This document shows, piece after piece, positions 6,233 to 8,100 of a stretch of 8,100 bases of DNA. The position numbers and the translations under genes were made by a program. Source of the stretch: Flavobacteriales bacterium (GTDB taxonomy: Bacteria > Bacteroidota > Bacteroidia > NS11-12g > UBA955); the NCBI GenBank assembly GCA_947464515.1, contig CANHXF010000068.1, forward strand, positions 1-8,100, given 5' to 3'. The first letter of the stretch is position 1. Each line of letters starts with the position of its first letter. A model generated the notes under the pieces. That model saw only the letters and a list, made by a program, of their open reading frames with translations, ran no database searches and was not told the DNA's origin.

Positions 6233-6925
6233 ATGCTCGATTTTCACAACCATTTGTTGCCAGGTATAGATGACGGTTCTCCGAATGTGGAAACGTCTAT
6301 TGCCCTGTTTCATGGTTTAAAGTCGCTGGGATTCACAGAGGTTATTTGTTCGCCCCATATCATTGCTGATACTCACCCTAACAACGATGAAACCATTGGC
6401 AATGCAGCTAAACTGCTCAAATCTGGAGCTCATGAAGCGGGGGTAGATTTGGATTTTCGCTATGCCGCCGAATACATGATGGATGATACCTTCCAACATT
6501 TAATTGCAACCAAACAACCATTACTCACAATTCATGGCAAACGCGTTCTGGTTGAATTTAGCTATATCCAAAAGCCAAGTCGTGTTGAGAATTTTAGTTT
6601 CGACCTACAAATTCAAGGCTATGAACCAGTACTTGCCCACCCAGAGCGATATATGTACTACCACAAACAATTGGGATTTTACGAGCACCTCAAAGACCTA
6701 GGATTTGAACTGCAGCTCAATTTATTGTCGTTAACTCCTTATTATGGTAAAGAAGTACAAAAGGTTGCTCACCATTTACTTAAGAACGGCATGTACGACT
6801 TTGCTTGCACAGATATGCACCATGAAAGGCATTTGGAAGCAATGCAACATCATTTCACCGCAGATTCTCTAAAGGCCCTTTTTGAAGACCACAAGTTAAA
6901 GAATCAAGAACTTTCTGCCCTGTAA
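6233..6925 (+). CDS. CpsB/YwqE-type PHP-domain tyrosine-protein phosphatase
   Basis: This 230-residue protein is a PHP-fold, metal-dependent phosphatase of the CpsB/CapC/YwqE group. These enzymes dephosphorylate the tyrosine-rich tail of BY-kinases (Wzc/CpsD-like) and so tune export of capsule or exopolysaccharide. The metal-site residues are all present and nearly co-numbered with pneumococcal CpsB: H5 and H7 in FHNHLLPGIDDG, H42 in SPHI, E80 in AEYMMDD, E108 in VEFS, H136 in AHPERY, and D194 and H196 in TDMHH. The HxH motif five residues from the start is normal for the family, and an in-frame TAA at 6221-6223 fixes the start. It is the only plus-strand gene here and converges on the M16 peptidase gene with 14 bases between stops. 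No BY-kinase or Wza/Wzc gene is in view. Histidinol phosphatase, another PHP-family role, is less likely because the CpsB-type N-terminus and AHPERY motif are intact. Confidence 0.9.
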   Translation: MLDFHNHLLPGIDDGSPNVETSIALFHGLKSLGFTEVICSPHIIADTHPNNDETIGNAAKLLKSGAHEAGVDLDFRYAAEYMMDDTFQHLIATKQPLLTIHGKRVLVEFSYIQKPSRVENFSFDLQIQGYEPVLAHPERYMYYHKQLGFYEHLKDLGFELQLNLLSLTPYYGKEVQKVAHHLLKNGMYDFACTDMHHERHLEAMQHHFTADSLKALFEDHKLKNQELSAL

Positions 6926-6939
6926 TTCAGATCAGAACA

Positions 6940-8100
6940 TCAATATCCAAAAATCTGTTCTAAGGTCAGCTCGGTTACTTTGCCGTACCGACTCAAATCT
7001 GCATTTGTAACACGATTACGATCGGCTACAATGGCTAATGTGTAAGGCTTGCCGCTAACTCTTTCTTGGTGGAACTTGACGATATCTCCCATCTGTAAAT
7101 TCGGCAAAGCAGCATACATTTTCATGTCGGGAACAGTAGTAGAAAATCCCATTTCCTCCTGAGAATGCAAGGCACCAATGTATTCTTCAGGCTTAATACG
7201 ATTCGTTTCCATTCGATTGATTAAACTCTGCTTGGCCAAAGAAAATATATCGTCGTTTTTCGGTAAACCCGTTAGCAACTCATTCATCGCACCAATTGCA
7301 TCGTGAAATTTATCCGCTTGCGTTCCAACATACCCCATCATCATGTTGGGCTTGTTTTTCATGCTAGCCGAATTGTAAACAGCATATGTGCTATATGCCA
7401 AAGCCTTGGCTTCCCTAATGTTTTGGAATACCACACTGCTCATATCACCGCCAAAATATTGATTGAATGCCGTAGTAATTGCCGCTTCTGATTCATTCAC
7501 AATGGAACTCTTATAAAACCAGTTGATGCTAGCCTGTACTTGAGAATAATGAACAAAATAGACAGAGCGTGCGCTCTGGGTTTGCTCTTTAAATAACTGA
7601 TCCACGGGCTTGGATTTACTCAAATCAAAAGCCAATTCATGCTTGGTCTGATCCGCAGGTAGGGCATGCAATGTTAAAATTGTTTTTGCCACTGCTGCCT
7701 GTTCCCTCGGTCCATAATAATCCACCGAATGCTTAATGTTCTTGAATCCTTTCAACAACTTCACGATGTCCTCCGCCTTCATTTTCTCCAATTCTTGATT
7801 CGATAAAGTCCATGTCATCGGGTTCTGAGGACCATAAATGGCATATTGAGATAACGCACGTCTGATTGCCGATGGATTGAGTTTTGCATCTGCCCTGTTC
7901 TTCAAAATATCCTGAACCAATTGCTTACATACTGCCTCATCCACCGCAGGTTCATTCATCAATCGATCCAATAACCACACCGCTGAATCAAAAAACTCCT
8001 CGGGACCGCTTACAGAAATATTGTAATGCTCATTTCCCTCCATAAACGCAAAATTGCAGCCCCAACGATAAAATGCCTTGCTAATATCGGCCGCAGAATA
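6940..8100 (-). CDS. M16 (insulinase-like) peptidase, C-terminal half (cut by window edge)
   Basis: The last 386 residues of a larger protein are visible. The frame stays open to position 8100, and the 19 codons before the Met at 8043 encode YSAADISKAFYRWGCNFAF, which fits the family, so that Met is internal and not a start. The sequence covers the end of one M16 module (about visible residues 1-140) and a full C-terminal module (about 175-386). The latter has YFGGDMSSVVFQNIREAKALAYS at 215-237, the pattern of the non-catalytic M16 C domain, with R229 and Y236 matching the conserved Arg/Tyr pair that helps hold the substrate. The catalytic HxxEH motif belongs in an N-terminal module and must lie beyond the right edge, so activity cannot be judged. 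Long M16 proteins in Bacteroidota are usually exported zinc peptidases. It ends 14 bases from the converging PHP gene; no terminator hairpin is seen between them. Confidence 0.85.
   Translation of the reverse strand, partial: YSAADISKAFYRWGCNFAFMEGNEHYNISVSGPEEFFDSAVWLLDRLMNEPAVDEAVCKQLVQDILKNRADAKLNPSAIRRALSQYAIYGPQNPMTWTLSNQELEKMKAEDIVKLLKGFKNIKHSVDYYGPREQAAVAKTILTLHALPADQTKHELAFDLSKSKPVDQLFKEQTQSARSVYFVHYSQVQASINWFYKSSIVNESEAAITTAFNQYFGGDMSSVVFQNIREAKALAYSTYAVYNSASMKNKPNMMMGYVGTQADKFHDAIGAMNELLTGLPKNDDIFSLAKQSLINRMETNRIKPEEYIGALHSQEEMGFSTTVPDMKMYAALPNLQMGDIVKFHQERVSGKPYTLAIVADRNRVTNADLSRYGKVTELTLEQIFGY

Noticed and set aside
6940..8043. Taking the Met at 8043 as the start of the M16 peptidase gene
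   Set aside because: The frame is open for all 19 codons to the window edge, and the residues before the Met read as natural family sequence, so the Met is internal and the gene is cut by the window.
1..8100. CRISPR array, tRNA or rRNA genes, insertion sequences, prophage or toxin-antitoxin genes
   Set aside because: Nearly all of the window is occupied by recognisable genes. No regularly spaced repeats, transposase motifs, terminal inverted repeats or RNA-gene signatures were seen in the remaining gaps.

Overview
The window looks like ordinary chromosome of a member of the Bacteroidota. Support for this comes from an UpxY-type NusG paralogue, promoter elements resembling the Bacteroidota consensus TAnnTTTG with an upstream TTG/TTTG, a lipoprotein-type di-haem cytochrome c peroxidase, the absence of obvious Shine-Dalgarno sequences, and moderate GC content. 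The genus cannot be named from the sequence alone. Nothing mobile was found: no insertion sequence, prophage gene, CRISPR array, tRNA or rRNA.

Layout in map order. Positions 1-2412 hold four tightly packed minus-strand genes. In transcription order they are a FabK/nitronate monooxygenase-like flavoprotein, an UpxY/NusG-like antiterminator, a PIG-L family deacetylase, and the N-terminal end of a multi-spanning GT39-like glycosyltransferase cut by the left edge. The last three look like the start of a surface-glycan or polysaccharide operon that continues past position 1. Positions 2455-3639 hold accA (acetyl-CoA carboxylase alpha subunit), preceded by a 51-residue two-helix membrane protein that has its own recognisable promoter. 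Positions 3686-6066 hold an ATP-grasp ligase-like protein and a di-haem cytochrome c peroxidase. All of these are on the minus strand.

At 6067-6232 a 166-base divergent intergenic region carries a promoter element for each flanking gene and some short repeats. The only plus-strand gene follows: a CpsB/YwqE-type PHP-domain tyrosine phosphatase, whose promoter element sits so close to the ATG that the message is probably leaderless. It converges on the C-terminal half of an M16 (insulinase-like) peptidase that runs off the right edge.

Functional picture. The UpxY, PIG-L, GT39 and CpsB-like genes point to export or modification of an envelope polysaccharide, with CpsB-like phosphatases usually countering a BY-kinase that is not in this window. 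accA and the FabK-like gene point to fatty-acid synthesis. The peroxidase and M16 peptidase are periplasmic or envelope housekeeping functions. No clearly new multi-gene system is visible. The items most worth a second look are the small membrane protein before accA, the probable leaderless phosphatase mRNA, the UpxY gene lying inside a gene string rather than at its head, and the FabK-like gene beside accA.
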